NCBI GenBank assembly: GCA_937995755.1
Contig: CALKJD010000027.1
Location: 1 to 64,000 of the forward strand
DNA length: 64,000 nucleotides
Source: an uncultured Saprospiraceae bacterium
GTDB taxonomy: Bacteria; Bacteroidota; Bacteroidia; Chitinophagales; Saprospiraceae
Reading direction: 5' to 3'
The notes beneath the pieces are model-generated. The model did no database searches, was not told the DNA's origin, and saw only the letters and a program-made list of their open reading frames with translations. Positions 16,422 through 25,784 of this stretch are shown in pieces; positions within the stretch are counted from its first letter, which is position 1, and each line of letters opens with the position of its first letter. The translations under genes and the position numbers were made by a program.

Positions 16422-18611
16422 CTAGTTCTGACTACTCTCAAGTTTTTGCTCAATAGCGGCAAATGAATCTTCAAGTTTAATCATGTCTTTCATGATAGAT
16501 AGTGCTTCTTCTAAATAGAAATCTTTCTTCATACCATCTAACCAATCTTGGTTACGCGCTTGCTTAGACTCATCAAAGTTGATGTTGTCCATATCCACTT
16601 CTAGATTGGAGATTTTTAAGCTAGCTATATCCGTATCATAAAGATCTTTAAATTGCTCTGAGTCTGCCTCTCTCTGGTCCATTTCTGCTATAAATTTATC
16701 TAGGTTGAGAGAGTATGTGGCATTGTCTCTATACTGCTTTATTCTTTTAGCATTTGCTAGTACGCGAGCAAACTTATTGTTTGTTTCTATTCTCTTTTTA
16801 CTTGCTTCAGCTACTTCGTCAATATGATCAAGTAGAGCTACTTCTTGGCTATATTCTACAGGATCTATTTCTGTCCACTCCATAGCGTGATCGTATTCCT
16901 TTTCGCCTACTTTCATAAACTGATAATTGTCAGGTAATACGATGTCTGGAGTTACACCGATCAATTGGGTAGACCCTCCATTTACTCTAAAGAATTTTTG
17001 AGTTGTCATTTTTAAACTTCCCAAAGGCTTAAACTCGTCGGCGCCTTTGAATGCTCTATCTAGATCGTAAAATCTCTGTACGGTACCTTTGCCATATGTA
17101 GATGTACTACCTACGATTACCGCTCTTTTATAATCTTGCATAGCCGCTGCTATAATTTCTGATGCTGATGCACTGTATTTATTTACTAAGATCATTAATG
17201 GTCCATCATAAAGTACGTCAGGATTTTTGTCTAAGTGTACATATGGAGCTTTATCTCTAGGTTTTACTTGTACGATAGGTCCTTCTTCTATGAAGAGTCC
17301 AGACATCTCTACTACATCGTTAAGAGAGCCCCCAGTATTATTTCTTAGGTCAAGTATGATTCCGTTTACATTTACGGCTTTCAGTTTTTCTATTTCTGTA
17401 GCTACATCTTTAGCACAGCTATTGCCACCTTCTTTTTCAAAACTTGAGTAGAACTTAGGTAGTTTGATGTATCCAATATTTTCTATAGATCCTACTTTAT
17501 CAATGATCAACGATTTCGCTAAAGTTTCTTCTGTAATTACTTCATCTCTTTCTATAGGAAGTAATATTTCTGATCCATCTTTTTTGCGTAGTGTAAGTGT
17601 AATTACTGTTCCCTTTTTTCCTCTGATTTTAGAAACTACATCATCGAGTCTCATGCCATTTAGATTAAGTACTTCATCTTCTCCCTCTTGCTGAATAGCA
17701 ATAATTAGATCATCCGCTTCCGCTTTTTTAGTCTTCCAAATGGGGCCGCCAGGCACTATACTAACGATCTTAATGAAATCATCATCCGCTTGTAGTCTCG
17801 CACCGATACCTTCAAGTTTACCTCCCATGTTGATATTAAAATCATCTCTTTTCTTAGGATTGAAGTAAGTGGTATGAGGATCACTTTGATGTGTAACTGC
17901 GTTCAAGTATTGCTCAAATCTATCAGACCTTCTTTGCTGATTTAATCTTTTGAAAAATTTCTCATAATTTTCAATATGGTCTTCGATCGCCTCTTCGATC
18001 ATTTCCTCTCGCGTCTTCTCTATATACGGCTCTTTGGTTTCTTCCTTAGCATCAGCAGTTTTTGGTTCTGACATCGCTTTGAGTTTTTTCTCCTGCTTGT
18101 CTATTTTAGTCTCTACTTTGCTGATGAGATCATAAGTGATCAGTTGCTCCCAGTATTTCTTTAAGGCTTTTTCATTTTTGGGCCTATCTCTATTTTCATA
18201 ATCAAGATCTATTTCGTCGTTGCTATTTAGATCTAATTTTCTCACATCTATTGAAGCATATATTTCCTGACCTCGTTGAATTCCATTTTCGATTAGATCA
18301 TTACTCTTCTCAAACATCTCAAAAGTCTTGATTTTGATCTGATCATCAATCTTATCTCTATATTGAGCCAGACCATCTACTTCTTCTTGTGTGAGGAATC
18401 TCTTTCTAGAATCTAATGATTCGATGTACTCATCGAATATGATAGCACTTGTTTCATCATTGAGTAGCTCAGGATTGTAATGCACTTGATCCATAAATTT
18501 CATTACGCCAGTAAGTATCATAGCTTCTCTCTCCTGATAGTTGAAAGGATTGACAAAAGCTAAGAATGCAACTACTGAAGCTAAAGCTGCTAAAATCGCC
18601 GAGTTCTTCAT
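16422..18611 (-). CDS. prc: tail-specific (C-terminal-processing) protease, S41 family
   Basis: A 729-residue periplasmic Ser-Lys protease of the Prc/Tsp type, which degrades or trims envelope proteins from their C-terminus. It has a hydrophobic signal/anchor (residues about 3-20), a helical N-terminal domain, a PDZ domain (about 255-345, with GGKLEGIGARL), and the S41 catalytic domain. The domain shows DLRNNTGGSLNDVVE, the Ser region KYSASASEIIAAAMQDY (about 476-492) and the catalytic Lys in STYGKGTVQ (about 504-512). A helical C-terminal domain follows, as in E. coli Prc. The acidic/lysine-rich insert around residues 165-205 is low-complexity. It is a single-gene unit with its own terminator. 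Confidence 0.95.
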   Translation of the reverse strand: MKNSAILAALASVVAFLAFVNPFNYQEREAMILTGVMKFMDQVHYNPELLNDETSAIIFDEYIESLDSRKRFLTQEEVDGLAQYRDKIDDQIKIKTFEMFEKSNDLIENGIQRGQEIYASIDVRKLDLNSNDEIDLDYENRDRPKNEKALKKYWEQLITYDLISKVETKIDKQEKKLKAMSEPKTADAKEETKEPYIEKTREEMIEEAIEDHIENYEKFFKRLNQQRRSDRFEQYLNAVTHQSDPHTTYFNPKKRDDFNINMGGKLEGIGARLQADDDFIKIVSIVPGGPIWKTKKAEADDLIIAIQQEGEDEVLNLNGMRLDDVVSKIRGKKGTVITLTLRKKDGSEILLPIERDEVITEETLAKSLIIDKVGSIENIGYIKLPKFYSSFEKEGGNSCAKDVATEIEKLKAVNVNGIILDLRNNTGGSLNDVVEMSGLFIEEGPIVQVKPRDKAPYVHLDKNPDVLYDGPLMILVNKYSASASEIIAAAMQDYKRAVIVGSTSTYGKGTVQRFYDLDRAFKGADEFKPLGSLKMTTQKFFRVNGGSTQLIGVTPDIVLPDNYQFMKVGEKEYDHAMEWTEIDPVEYSQEVALLDHIDEVAEASKKRIETNNKFARVLANAKRIKQYRDNATYSLNLDKFIAEMDQREADSEQFKDLYDTDIASLKISNLEVDMDNINFDESKQARNQDWLDGMKKDFYLEEALSIMKDMIKLEDSFAAIEQKLESSQN

Positions 18612-19118
18612 ATTAGATATATTTTATAAGTGTTGTTGTCTGATAATAAGCACAAATGATACCGTTTTGGTGTATTTCTGCTTTTAAATATACTTTATTA
18701 AACAGATAATTGCTGCAAGTAAGCTTACAGTTAATACTGTTTAACTTTCTTATAACGATAAGATGTAATCAAGCTGTGAGAACAAATTGGCACCTTGGAG
18801 CAAAAGTGGATAATTTATTTTCAGCGTGAGGTAACCTTATTTGTTCTTTATACTGTTAAATATTAAATGGGTTTAGTGAAACGGTATTTTTATAAATGAG
18901 GTACTCAATTCTTCACGCTAATTAGATCTGTGTAGGCATAAGTAATTGATAATGCATGGCTTATAACTTTTGTGTAGGAATACTCTAAGCAATACAAAAG
19001 CGTCTATGAAATGGCGTCATGTGATTTTGGAGTAAGTTTAAAAAGTACCCTTTATATTGAAGTCTTATAGAAGATCTTTGAGAGGTTAAAATATTGGAGA
19101 TAAATTTCTTGTATATAA
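18612..19118. other. non-coding region upstream of tRNA-Cys
   Basis: About 500 bases between the divergent protease gene and the tRNA promoter hold no credible gene. The protease promoter should lie near the left end; no exact TAnnTTTG box was found there (a 9-base variant TATCATTTG occurs on the minus strand). Confidence 0.35.
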
Positions 19119-19149
19119 TTGACCTACCTTAAAAATTATTCTATATTTG
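19119..19149 (+). promoter_or_regulatory. promoter of tRNA-Cys
   Basis: TTGACC at 19119-19124 and TATATTTG at 19142-19149, with 20 bases between the TTG and the TA of the -7 box. This is a textbook Bacteroidota sigma-A promoter, and it places the transcript start a few bases before the tRNA. Confidence 0.85.
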
Positions 19150-19164
19150 CGATCCAAAATGACT

Positions 19165-19235
19165 GGACGGTTGGCCGAGCGGCTAGGCTCAGGTCTGCAA
19201 AACCTGCTACAGCGGTTCAAATCCGCTACCGTCCT
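19165..19235 (+). tRNA. tRNA-Cys (anticodon GCA)
   Basis: The 7-bp acceptor stem GGACGGT/ACCGTCC (19165-19171 with 19228-19234) and the anticodon stem CAGGT/ACCTG enclosing the loop CTGCAAA give anticodon GCA. The T-arm is GCGGTTCAAATCCGC. The discriminator base is T, the identity base for cysteine tRNAs. No CCA is encoded, so it is added after transcription. A strong promoter precedes and a strong terminator follows, making this a stand-alone tRNA gene. Confidence 0.97.
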
Positions 19236-19249
19236 CAACTATTTTACAA

Positions 19250-19284
19250 ACCTCATTCGCTATGCGAGTGAGGTTTTGTTTTTT
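19250..19284 (+). terminator. rho-independent terminator of tRNA-Cys
   Basis: An 11-bp perfect stem (ACCTCATTCGC at 19250-19260 with GCGAGTGAGGT at 19264-19274) with a 3-base loop precedes a T-rich tract. Confidence 0.92.
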
Positions 19285-19512
19285 ATCTCGATGTATAATA
19301 AATCGTCATTTCATTTGTTCAAATAGCTATTTCCTGTTCTTTTGGATGGTTTTACAGTAATTATCAAAGGTAGAGAGGCTAAATAGAAGTATCCTAGGCA
19401 TATAGTATGAACGGAGAAGCAGTTCCTAGAAGTTTATTCGCTATCAATCATATAACTTTCTCCTATCTATCCTCTACCCAATGTGAGGTATTTTACTCAT
19501 CTTTGCTAGTCT

Positions 19513-21810
19513 ATGAATAATGCTCCTGATTTCTCGTATTTAGACCAATTAAATGATGTACAGCGAATGGCTGTAAGCACCATGGATGGTCCTGTAATGG
19601 TGATTGCTGGTCCTGGCTCTGGTAAGACTCGTGTACTCACTTATCGTATTGCACATATACTCAATAATGGCGTGCCACCATGGCAGATCTTAGCCTTGAC
19701 TTTTACTAATAAGTCGGCTAAGGAGATGAAAGAACGGATCGAAAAGATTGTAGGTAGTGGAGCCAATAGAGTATGGGCAGGTACTTTTCACTCAATATTC
19801 GCTAGGATACTAAGAGTAGAAGCTCACCGCATCGGATATCCTAATGATTTTACGATATATGATACTGATGATAGTAAGAGTGTAATCAAAGAGATTATTA
19901 AAACTCTTAAGCTAGATCCTAAAGTATATAATGTAGGAGCTATCAGATCGAGGATATCATCAGCTAAGAGTAATCTTATCACCCCTAAAGCATACGTGGT
20001 CAATGAAGACCTCATGACTGCGGATAAGATGAATCGTAGACCGATGACACATCTGATCTATGAGAAGTATACTAATAAGTGTCTCAAGGCTGGAGCGATG
20101 GACTTTGATGATCTACTGCTTCAGATGTTTAAGTTGTTGTATCAAAATCCGGATAATATACGTACGAAGTATCAGCGTCAATTTCAATATTTGATGGTGG
20201 ATGAGTTTCAGGATACTAACTTTTTGCAATATGAAATACTTAAGCTGCTTTGTGTATATGAAGGTAGTCCTCAGAATGTGTGTATAGTAGGAGATGATGC
20301 CCAAAGTATCTATAGCTTCCGTGGAGCTACAATAGAAAATATTTTAATGTTTGAGCAAGATTTCCCAACATTAAAGACTTATAAGCTTGAGCAAAATTAT
20401 AGATCTACAGATCATATCGTAGCAGCTGCAAATGAAGTAATCAATTACAATAAAAATCAAATCCAGAAAAAAATCTGGACTGATAATATTGGTGGTCATA
20501 AAATCAAATTGATCAAAGCAGTCACTGAAACAGATGAAGGTAAACGAATAGCGGATACGATAGTAGAGCAGAAAAATAGATTTGGATTAGCCAATAGAGA
20601 AATCGCAATACTATATAGAACTAATTCACAATCTAGAGTATTTGAGGAATGTTTTAGAAGAGCCAATATAGCATATAGAATATATGGCGGATTATCATTC
20701 TACTCACGTAAGGAAATCAAAGATCTGATAGCCTACCTAAGACTTACTGTCAATCCAAAAGATAATGAAGCGCTTAAGCGTGTGATCAATTTCCCTAGAA
20801 GAGGTATTGGAAAGACAACCATAGATAACCTTATAGAATTGTCTAATGATAATGATATGAGTATTATGGAAGTATTGACTCAAGTGGATTTTAATGCAAG
20901 GTCAAAAAAATCGATAGGAGCTTTTGTACAGATTATAAGGAAATGTGCGCATAAGACGGCAGAGCTTAATGCTTATGATGCAGCATTATATATCGCGCGT
21001 ACTTCCGGCTTAATCGAACACCTCAAAGCAGATACTACGATTGAGGGAATGAGTAGGTTAGAAAACGTCAATGCCTTATTAGATGGTATTAAAGATTTCG
21101 TAGAAGATGATACTTTAGAAGAAGGTGAAGATGCAGAAGTGCAGGACAGATCTATAGCAGGATATCTTCAAAATATTTCTCTCATGACTGATGCAGATCA
21201 AGATGATGGTGAGCAAGATACGGTTACCTTGATGTCAGTACACGCTGCGAAGGGACTTGAGTACAAATCTGTTTTCGTAGTGGGATTAGAAGAAAACTTA
21301 TTCCCATCGTATATGTCGATGTCATCACCGGAGCAGATCGATGAAGAGCGTAGATTGTTTTATGTTGCGATCACACGAGCGGAAGCGCATTTGACTTTGA
21401 GTTATGCTAATAGTAGATATCAATATGGTCAGATGAGATTCAATGATGCAAGTCGATTCCTCGAAGAAGTGCCTGAGACTAGTATCGATGCGATATCAAG
21501 TATCAAAAGAAATGCAGGCGGATTTTCAGATAGTGGAAGTGAAGGCGGCTTAGGAACACCTAAGAAATTGATGGGTAATTTTAAAAAATTATCAGCACCA
21601 AAATCACTCGCAGTAGATCCTAAAACTTTCAAACCAAGTCCATCTGAAACTATCAAAGAAGGAATGAAAGTGTTACATATGAAATTCGGTGAAGGAATCG
21701 TGAAAAGTGTCGATGATAGGTTTGTAGCAACTATAGTCTTTGGGCAGTTGTCTGATAATGCAGAGAAGAGAATCATGTTGCAATTTGCTAAGTTGCAGAT
21801 ATTGGACTAG
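19513..21810 (+). CDS. pcrA: UvrD/PcrA-family superfamily 1A DNA helicase
   Basis: A 765-residue 3'-to-5' DNA helicase acting in nucleotide-excision repair, mismatch repair and clearing of replication conflicts. All family motifs are present: Q-motif LNDVQRMAV, Walker A AGPGSGKTRVLTYR (about residue 31), Ia TFTNKSAKEM, Walker B VDEFQDTN (about 228), III GDDAQSIYSFRGA, IV LEQNYRS and YRTNSQSRVFEE, V SVHAAKGLEYKSVFV, and VI EERRLFYVAITRA. The C-terminal GMKVLHMKFGEGIVKSVDD is the Tudor-like domain that binds RNA polymerase in PcrA. The start sits 7 bases after a CATCTTTG box. PcrA rather than UvrD is preferred for the C-terminal domain; the two are close homologues. Confidence 0.95.
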   Translation: MNNAPDFSYLDQLNDVQRMAVSTMDGPVMVIAGPGSGKTRVLTYRIAHILNNGVPPWQILALTFTNKSAKEMKERIEKIVGSGANRVWAGTFHSIFARILRVEAHRIGYPNDFTIYDTDDSKSVIKEIIKTLKLDPKVYNVGAIRSRISSAKSNLITPKAYVVNEDLMTADKMNRRPMTHLIYEKYTNKCLKAGAMDFDDLLLQMFKLLYQNPDNIRTKYQRQFQYLMVDEFQDTNFLQYEILKLLCVYEGSPQNVCIVGDDAQSIYSFRGATIENILMFEQDFPTLKTYKLEQNYRSTDHIVAAANEVINYNKNQIQKKIWTDNIGGHKIKLIKAVTETDEGKRIADTIVEQKNRFGLANREIAILYRTNSQSRVFEECFRRANIAYRIYGGLSFYSRKEIKDLIAYLRLTVNPKDNEALKRVINFPRRGIGKTTIDNLIELSNDNDMSIMEVLTQVDFNARSKKSIGAFVQIIRKCAHKTAELNAYDAALYIARTSGLIEHLKADTTIEGMSRLENVNALLDGIKDFVEDDTLEEGEDAEVQDRSIAGYLQNISLMTDADQDDGEQDTVTLMSVHAAKGLEYKSVFVVGLEENLFPSYMSMSSPEQIDEERRLFYVAITRAEAHLTLSYANSRYQYGQMRFNDASRFLEEVPETSIDAISSIKRNAGGFSDSGSEGGLGTPKKLMGNFKKLSAPKSLAVDPKTFKPSPSETIKEGMKVLHMKFGEGIVKSVDDRFVATIVFGQLSDNAEKRIMLQFAKLQILD

Positions 21811-21842
21811 TTTTTCAGACGGCTAAGCGCGTAACGCGGTTA

Positions 21843-21885
21843 AGAGATTGGTAAGCTGAAAAATATTTTGAGCTTACCAATCTCT
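21843..21885. terminator. 15-bp perfect hairpin between convergent genes, possible bidirectional terminator
   Basis: AGAGATTGGTAAGCT (21843-21857) pairs perfectly with AGCTTACCAATCTCT (21871-21885) across a 13-base loop. It lies between two convergent stop codons, where a shared terminator would be expected, but neither side has a real T-run. Rho-independent termination is therefore uncertain. Confidence 0.5.
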
Positions 21886-21908
21886 ACGAACTTAGGAGTC
21901 TCAATATT

Positions 21909-23927
21909 CTATTCAACCAATATCTTTTTAGTCAACTCTTGTCCTTTACTATTTACAAGGTGTAGAAAATACATTCCGGTATTGATGTCTACCAACTCCA
22001 TACTAGAGACATCAACTTTCTCTAACACCAACTGTCCTTGAAGGTTATAAATTTTCGCATTAGTAATGGAATTCTCTGCGTCGATATATATATGATTGAT
22101 TACTGGATTAGGATAGATTGTAATTTCTAAATCTGGTATTTCTTCTACTGCTGTTACCCAACAGCCTTCAAAATTACTGACACCTTCGTATTGAGTTTGT
22201 CCAAATTCTGAATAGCACAATATTTGCGTATTGAATTCCAACTGGCATGAAGATACTGTACCAGCCAATGGGTAGCTAATATTGCCTATTCCTTTTACCC
22301 ATGAAATAGTGTTGTTTAATTCGCAATTGAGTTTGATTCTTTTTCTAAGTGAGCCATCAATTAATTCTAATGAATCTATATCAGTGACGGTTAGAGTAGT
22401 GCCAGGGTCATCCACCGATTGCTTAGATAAGAATGTATCCCCTATATTAAGTCCGAAATCATGAATTAGAATTTCAGAATTGTTTGCAACATTATAGATA
22501 TATATTTTTTCTTCCTCTTCTCTAAATGCTTGTGTTTCATCCAGAATCCAGTTTGCACTACCTGGATCATCTATTGATTCCAAATGATAATATTCCAAAC
22601 CATTATAGATTTTTTCAGGATAGTCGAATCTTACCTTTGCGGTTTTCAAATCTGAATTGAATTGCGAGGATGTCAATATATGCCATTCACTTGCAGAATT
22701 AACTAGATTGTTTACTTCAGTATCATAATCATACCAACAGCCTTCTACATTACTAATGTCCTCATATAGTGTTTCTCCATTTTCAGAATAACATAATAAA
22801 CTTCCAGGAACGTCAAAGAAGCATGAATAGATGGTGCTTAGCAATGGATAGTCAATATTTCCAATGCCTTCGACCCATTGAATTTCAAAATCTCCAGATT
22901 CACAATTTAGGAGTATTCTTTTTCTATCGCTTTCATCAGCGAGTTGAACTGTATCGACAGTAGTTACTATCAATTCTATACCAGGGTCAGATATATATTG
23001 TTTACTAATGAAAATATCCCCTACAGATAGCCCAAAGTCATGAATTAGCACTTCAGTACTATCGGTGATATTATACAAATAGACTTTTTCATCTTCTTCT
23101 CTATAAGCGTAATTATCATTTAATAACCAGTCTGATCCATTCTCTTCACTGGAGCGTTCCGTTTGAAAGTAGATCTTACCATTGAGGAATTGAGGGCTAG
23201 CTCTAAATCTATGTTTTGTTGTTGATTGATTACCGTCGAATTGAGAAGACGAAAGTATATTCCATTGACTACCAAAGGTTATAAGGTTTGGCTCAGGAGG
23301 TGAACTTTCATACCAACAGCCAAAAAAATCTTCATTTTCATAAAATAGAGGTGTATCATTTTGAGAGAAGCATATAAGCGTAGTCCCTATATCGGTAAAA
23401 CAAGTATACATAGCCGAATTGAAGGCGTAGACAATACTGCCTAACCCTTCGACCCACTGTATAGTGCATGAGTTACCGCTACTCATATGTAATTGCTTTC
23501 TCATCGAACCATCTTCTAACTGGATAGAGTCAATCTCGACTACGGTCAAGTCAGGTTCTCCTATATAATCCGTACCTAATAGTACATCTCCAATCTCGAG
23601 ACTAAAATCATAAAGGAGTACTTCTGTACTGTCAAAAAGATTGAGTTGGTATACCTTCTTTTCCTCTTGTCTGTATGCAGCTTGTTCATAAGAAGTCCAA
23701 TCTTGACTCAATTCTTCTCCAGAATATTTCATTGTAAAATAGACTAGATTATTTACCGTTATAGAATCTTCATTAAATCTGTATTTATTGGTGGAAGCAT
23801 GACCACCATTATCACTTGTTAATAGATTCCACTGATTATCAAAGTTGACAAAGTCAGTCTCAGATTGTGAAAATGTGAAAGGGATAAAAGAAGTAATTAA
23901 GGCGAGTGTAAATATTGCTTGTTTCAT
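21909..23927 (-). CDS. T9SS-exported protein with three tandem ~190-residue repeats
   Basis: A 672-residue surface or secreted protein. After the signal peptide (MKQAIFTLALITSFIPFTFS) come three homologous units (about 29-206, 214-400, 402-590). Each has QWN/EWHILSS, a YREEEEKVY-like turn, STEVLIHDFGL..GD, RKRI.LNC, a WV.GIGNI.YPL stretch and an ending EGCW. The last 75 residues form a type A T9SS sorting domain (ITIYPNPVINHIYIDAENSI, ending MYFLHLVNSKGQELTKKILVE in part). The repeat domain is not one I can name. Export through the type IX system is inferred from the sorting domain. A 17-bp hairpin directly abuts the start codon, and prfC lies just upstream on the same strand. Confidence 0.85.
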   Translation of the reverse strand: MKQAIFTLALITSFIPFTFSQSETDFVNFDNQWNLLTSDNGGHASTNKYRFNEDSITVNNLVYFTMKYSGEELSQDWTSYEQAAYRQEEKKVYQLNLFDSTEVLLYDFSLEIGDVLLGTDYIGEPDLTVVEIDSIQLEDGSMRKQLHMSSGNSCTIQWVEGLGSIVYAFNSAMYTCFTDIGTTLICFSQNDTPLFYENEDFFGCWYESSPPEPNLITFGSQWNILSSSQFDGNQSTTKHRFRASPQFLNGKIYFQTERSSEENGSDWLLNDNYAYREEDEKVYLYNITDSTEVLIHDFGLSVGDIFISKQYISDPGIELIVTTVDTVQLADESDRKRILLNCESGDFEIQWVEGIGNIDYPLLSTIYSCFFDVPGSLLCYSENGETLYEDISNVEGCWYDYDTEVNNLVNSASEWHILTSSQFNSDLKTAKVRFDYPEKIYNGLEYYHLESIDDPGSANWILDETQAFREEEEKIYIYNVANNSEILIHDFGLNIGDTFLSKQSVDDPGTTLTVTDIDSLELIDGSLRKRIKLNCELNNTISWVKGIGNISYPLAGTVSSCQLEFNTQILCYSEFGQTQYEGVSNFEGCWVTAVEEIPDLEITIYPNPVINHIYIDAENSITNAKIYNLQGQLVLEKVDVSSMELVDINTGMYFLHLVNSKGQELTKKILVE

Positions 23928-23965
23928 ATCTAATTATTTATTTTCATAAAAATAAATAATTAGAT
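23928..23965 (-). promoter_or_regulatory. perfect 17-bp AT-rich hairpin abutting the start codon
   Basis: ATCTAATTATTTATTTT (23928-23944) and AAAATAAATAATTAGAT (23949-23965) are exact reverse complements around a 4-base loop. The stem ends at the base next to the ATG of the T9SS gene (start at 23927) and lies 42 bases after the prfC stop. In mRNA it would fold right before the initiation codon, and as DNA it is a long palindrome. There is no T-run, so it is a poor terminator. Its role is unknown. Confidence 0.65.
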
Positions 23966-24006
23966 AGATAGAAAAATGTCGCAATGAATTACAAAACAAA
24001 CTTACG

Positions 24007-25587
24007 CTAACCTTCAGAGGTAAAATGGAATTGGATTTTAGGGTGGTTCTCTTGTGCCATTTTGAGCGACCAAGAAGATTCAGCTAAAAATACCAAATTG
24101 CCATCTTTATCTTTCGCGAGATCACGCATACGTTTTTTACGGAAATCTTTGAAGGCGTCTATGTCATCATATGTTATCCAACAAGCTCTGTTAAGACCTA
24201 CTGGCTCGTAAGCTACTGAGGCACCGTACTCATGTTGTAATCTATATTGAATTACATCAAACTGTAATGCTCCTACAGTACCGATAATAATACGTCCAGT
24301 AGTTTCAGTTTTAAACATTTGAGCTACACCTTCATCCATCAATTGATCTAGACCTTTTTCAAGCTGTTTGGATTTCATTGGATCCATATTGTTTACAAAT
24401 CGGAATTGCTCTGGAGAGAAACTTGGTATTCCCTTGAAGTGTAATTTTTCGCCCTCTGTAAGTGAATCACCAATCTTGAAATTTCCGGAATCATATAGAC
24501 CTACAATATCACCCGGAAAAGCTTCTTCTACAATTGATTTTTTACTCGCCATGAAAGCAGTAGGATTCGAAAATTTTATCTTTTTGTCTTTGCGGATATG
24601 TAAGTAATTAGTATTCCGTCTGAATGTACCACTGCAGATTCTTAAGAAGGCAATACGGTCTCTATGCTTAGGATCCATATTGGCATGAATCTTAAATATG
24701 AAACCAGAAAATTTAGCTTCATTAGGAAGTACTTCTCTCTCTTCTGTAATTCGTGGAAGTGGAGTAGGGGCAATCTCAACGAAACAATCCAACAACTCTT
24801 TTACACCAAAGTTATTAATAGCACTACCAAAAAATACTGGTGATACATCACCATTGAGATAGTCTTCTCTATTAAATTCTGGATATACTCCAGTCATCAT
24901 TTCAGTTTCTTCTCTTAGTTCTTCGGCTAATGCTGGTCCTAATTTTTCATCAAGAATAGGATCACTCAGATCAGAGATCTTTACGATGTCGTCTTGCACC
25001 TGCTTACCATGTGGAGAGAATAAGAGTAGTTCTTCTTTATAGATATTATATACACCTTTGAATCTCTGGCCCATTCCTGCAGGCCAACTTAATGGTGTCA
25101 CATTGAGTCCTAGTTTTTCTTCTATTTCATCGAGTAAATCAATACCATCTTTACCTTCTCTATCTAGCTTGTTGATAAATACGATGATTGGTGTCTTACG
25201 CATACGACATACCTCAACTAGACGCTCGGTCTGCGCCTCTACACCTTTGGCAACATCTATTACTACGATTACACTATCTACTGCGGTAAGTGTACGGAAA
25301 GTGTCTTCAGCGAAATCTTTGTGACCCGGAGTATCTAGGATATTTACTTTGCGATCTCTATAATCAAATGCCATTACGGAGGTGGCTACTGAGATACCTC
25401 TCTGACGCTCTATTTCCATGAAATCGGATGTCGCTCCCTTCTTAATTTTGTTGGACTTGACTGCTCCGGCCTCTTGTATGGCACCACCAAATAGTAGTAG
25501 TTTTTCAGTCAGAGTCGTCTTACCTGCATCTGGGTGAGATACGATTCCAAATGTTCTCCTCTTATTGATCTCTTCTTGTAATGACAT
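24007..25587 (-). CDS. prfC: peptide chain release factor 3
   Basis: A 526-residue translational GTPase that removes RF1/RF2 from the ribosome after termination. G-motifs are clear: G1 [13 protein letters not shown] (about residues 17-29), G2 region [12 protein letters not shown]3 LDTPGHKDF (about 89-97) and G4 [13 protein letters not shown]3-typical stretches follow, such as [27 protein letters not shown]-like [15 protein letters not shown], and [17 protein letters not shown] at the end. The start [20 protein letters not shown] fits the family. A TACATTTG box on the minus strand (25608-25615) is a likely -7 element. Confidence 0.96.
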   Translation of the reverse strand: MSLQEEINKRRTFGIVSHPDAGKTTLTEKLLLFGGAIQEAGAVKSNKIKKGATSDFMEIERQRGISVATSVMAFDYRDRKVNILDTPGHKDFAEDTFRTLTAVDSVIVVIDVAKGVEAQTERLVEVCRMRKTPIIVFINKLDREGKDGIDLLDEIEEKLGLNVTPLSWPAGMGQRFKGVYNIYKEELLLFSPHGKQVQDDIVKISDLSDPILDEKLGPALAEELREETEMMTGVYPEFNREDYLNGDVSPVFFGSAINNFGVKELLDCFVEIAPTPLPRITEEREVLPNEAKFSGFIFKIHANMDPKHRDRIAFLRICSGTFRRNTNYLHIRKDKKIKFSNPTAFMASKKSIVEEAFPGDIVGLYDSGNFKIGDSLTEGEKLHFKGIPSFSPEQFRFVNNMDPMKSKQLEKGLDQLMDEGVAQMFKTETTGRIIIGTVGALQFDVIQYRLQHEYGASVAYEPVGLNRACWITYDDIDAFKDFRKKRMRDLAKDKDGNLVFLAESSWSLKMAQENHPKIQFHFTSEG

Positions 25588-25607
25588 ATTGCTATAGATA
25601 TTGGCTG

Positions 25608-25615
25608 CAAATGTA
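25608..25615 (-). promoter_or_regulatory. -7 promoter box of prfC
   Basis: The minus strand reads TACATTTG, an exact TAnnTTTG match and the same eight bases as the glyS box, 20 bases before the start codon. No TTG at the right spacing was found. Confidence 0.45.
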
Positions 25616-25664
25616 GTTAAATAAGATGTAAAGTACGGTTGGACTGGCTCTTCACTTGATTATA

Positions 25665-25700
25665 CAAAAATAGGGCAACTTACCATTGTAAGTCGCCCTA
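25665..25700 (-). terminator. rho-independent terminator of the padR-pspC operon
   Basis: A 13-bp stem with one mismatch (TAGGGCAACTTAC at 25671-25683 with GTAAGTCGCCCTA at 25688-25700), a 4-base loop and a T-run on the minus strand, about 85 bases after the PspC stop. Confidence 0.85.
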
Positions 25701-25784
25701 TAGAAGCAATCATTATTACTGTCATCAGTATCTCTACTGGCAGTATATCGGAGCAGAGCTCCTAAGTCAATCCATATTAATTAG

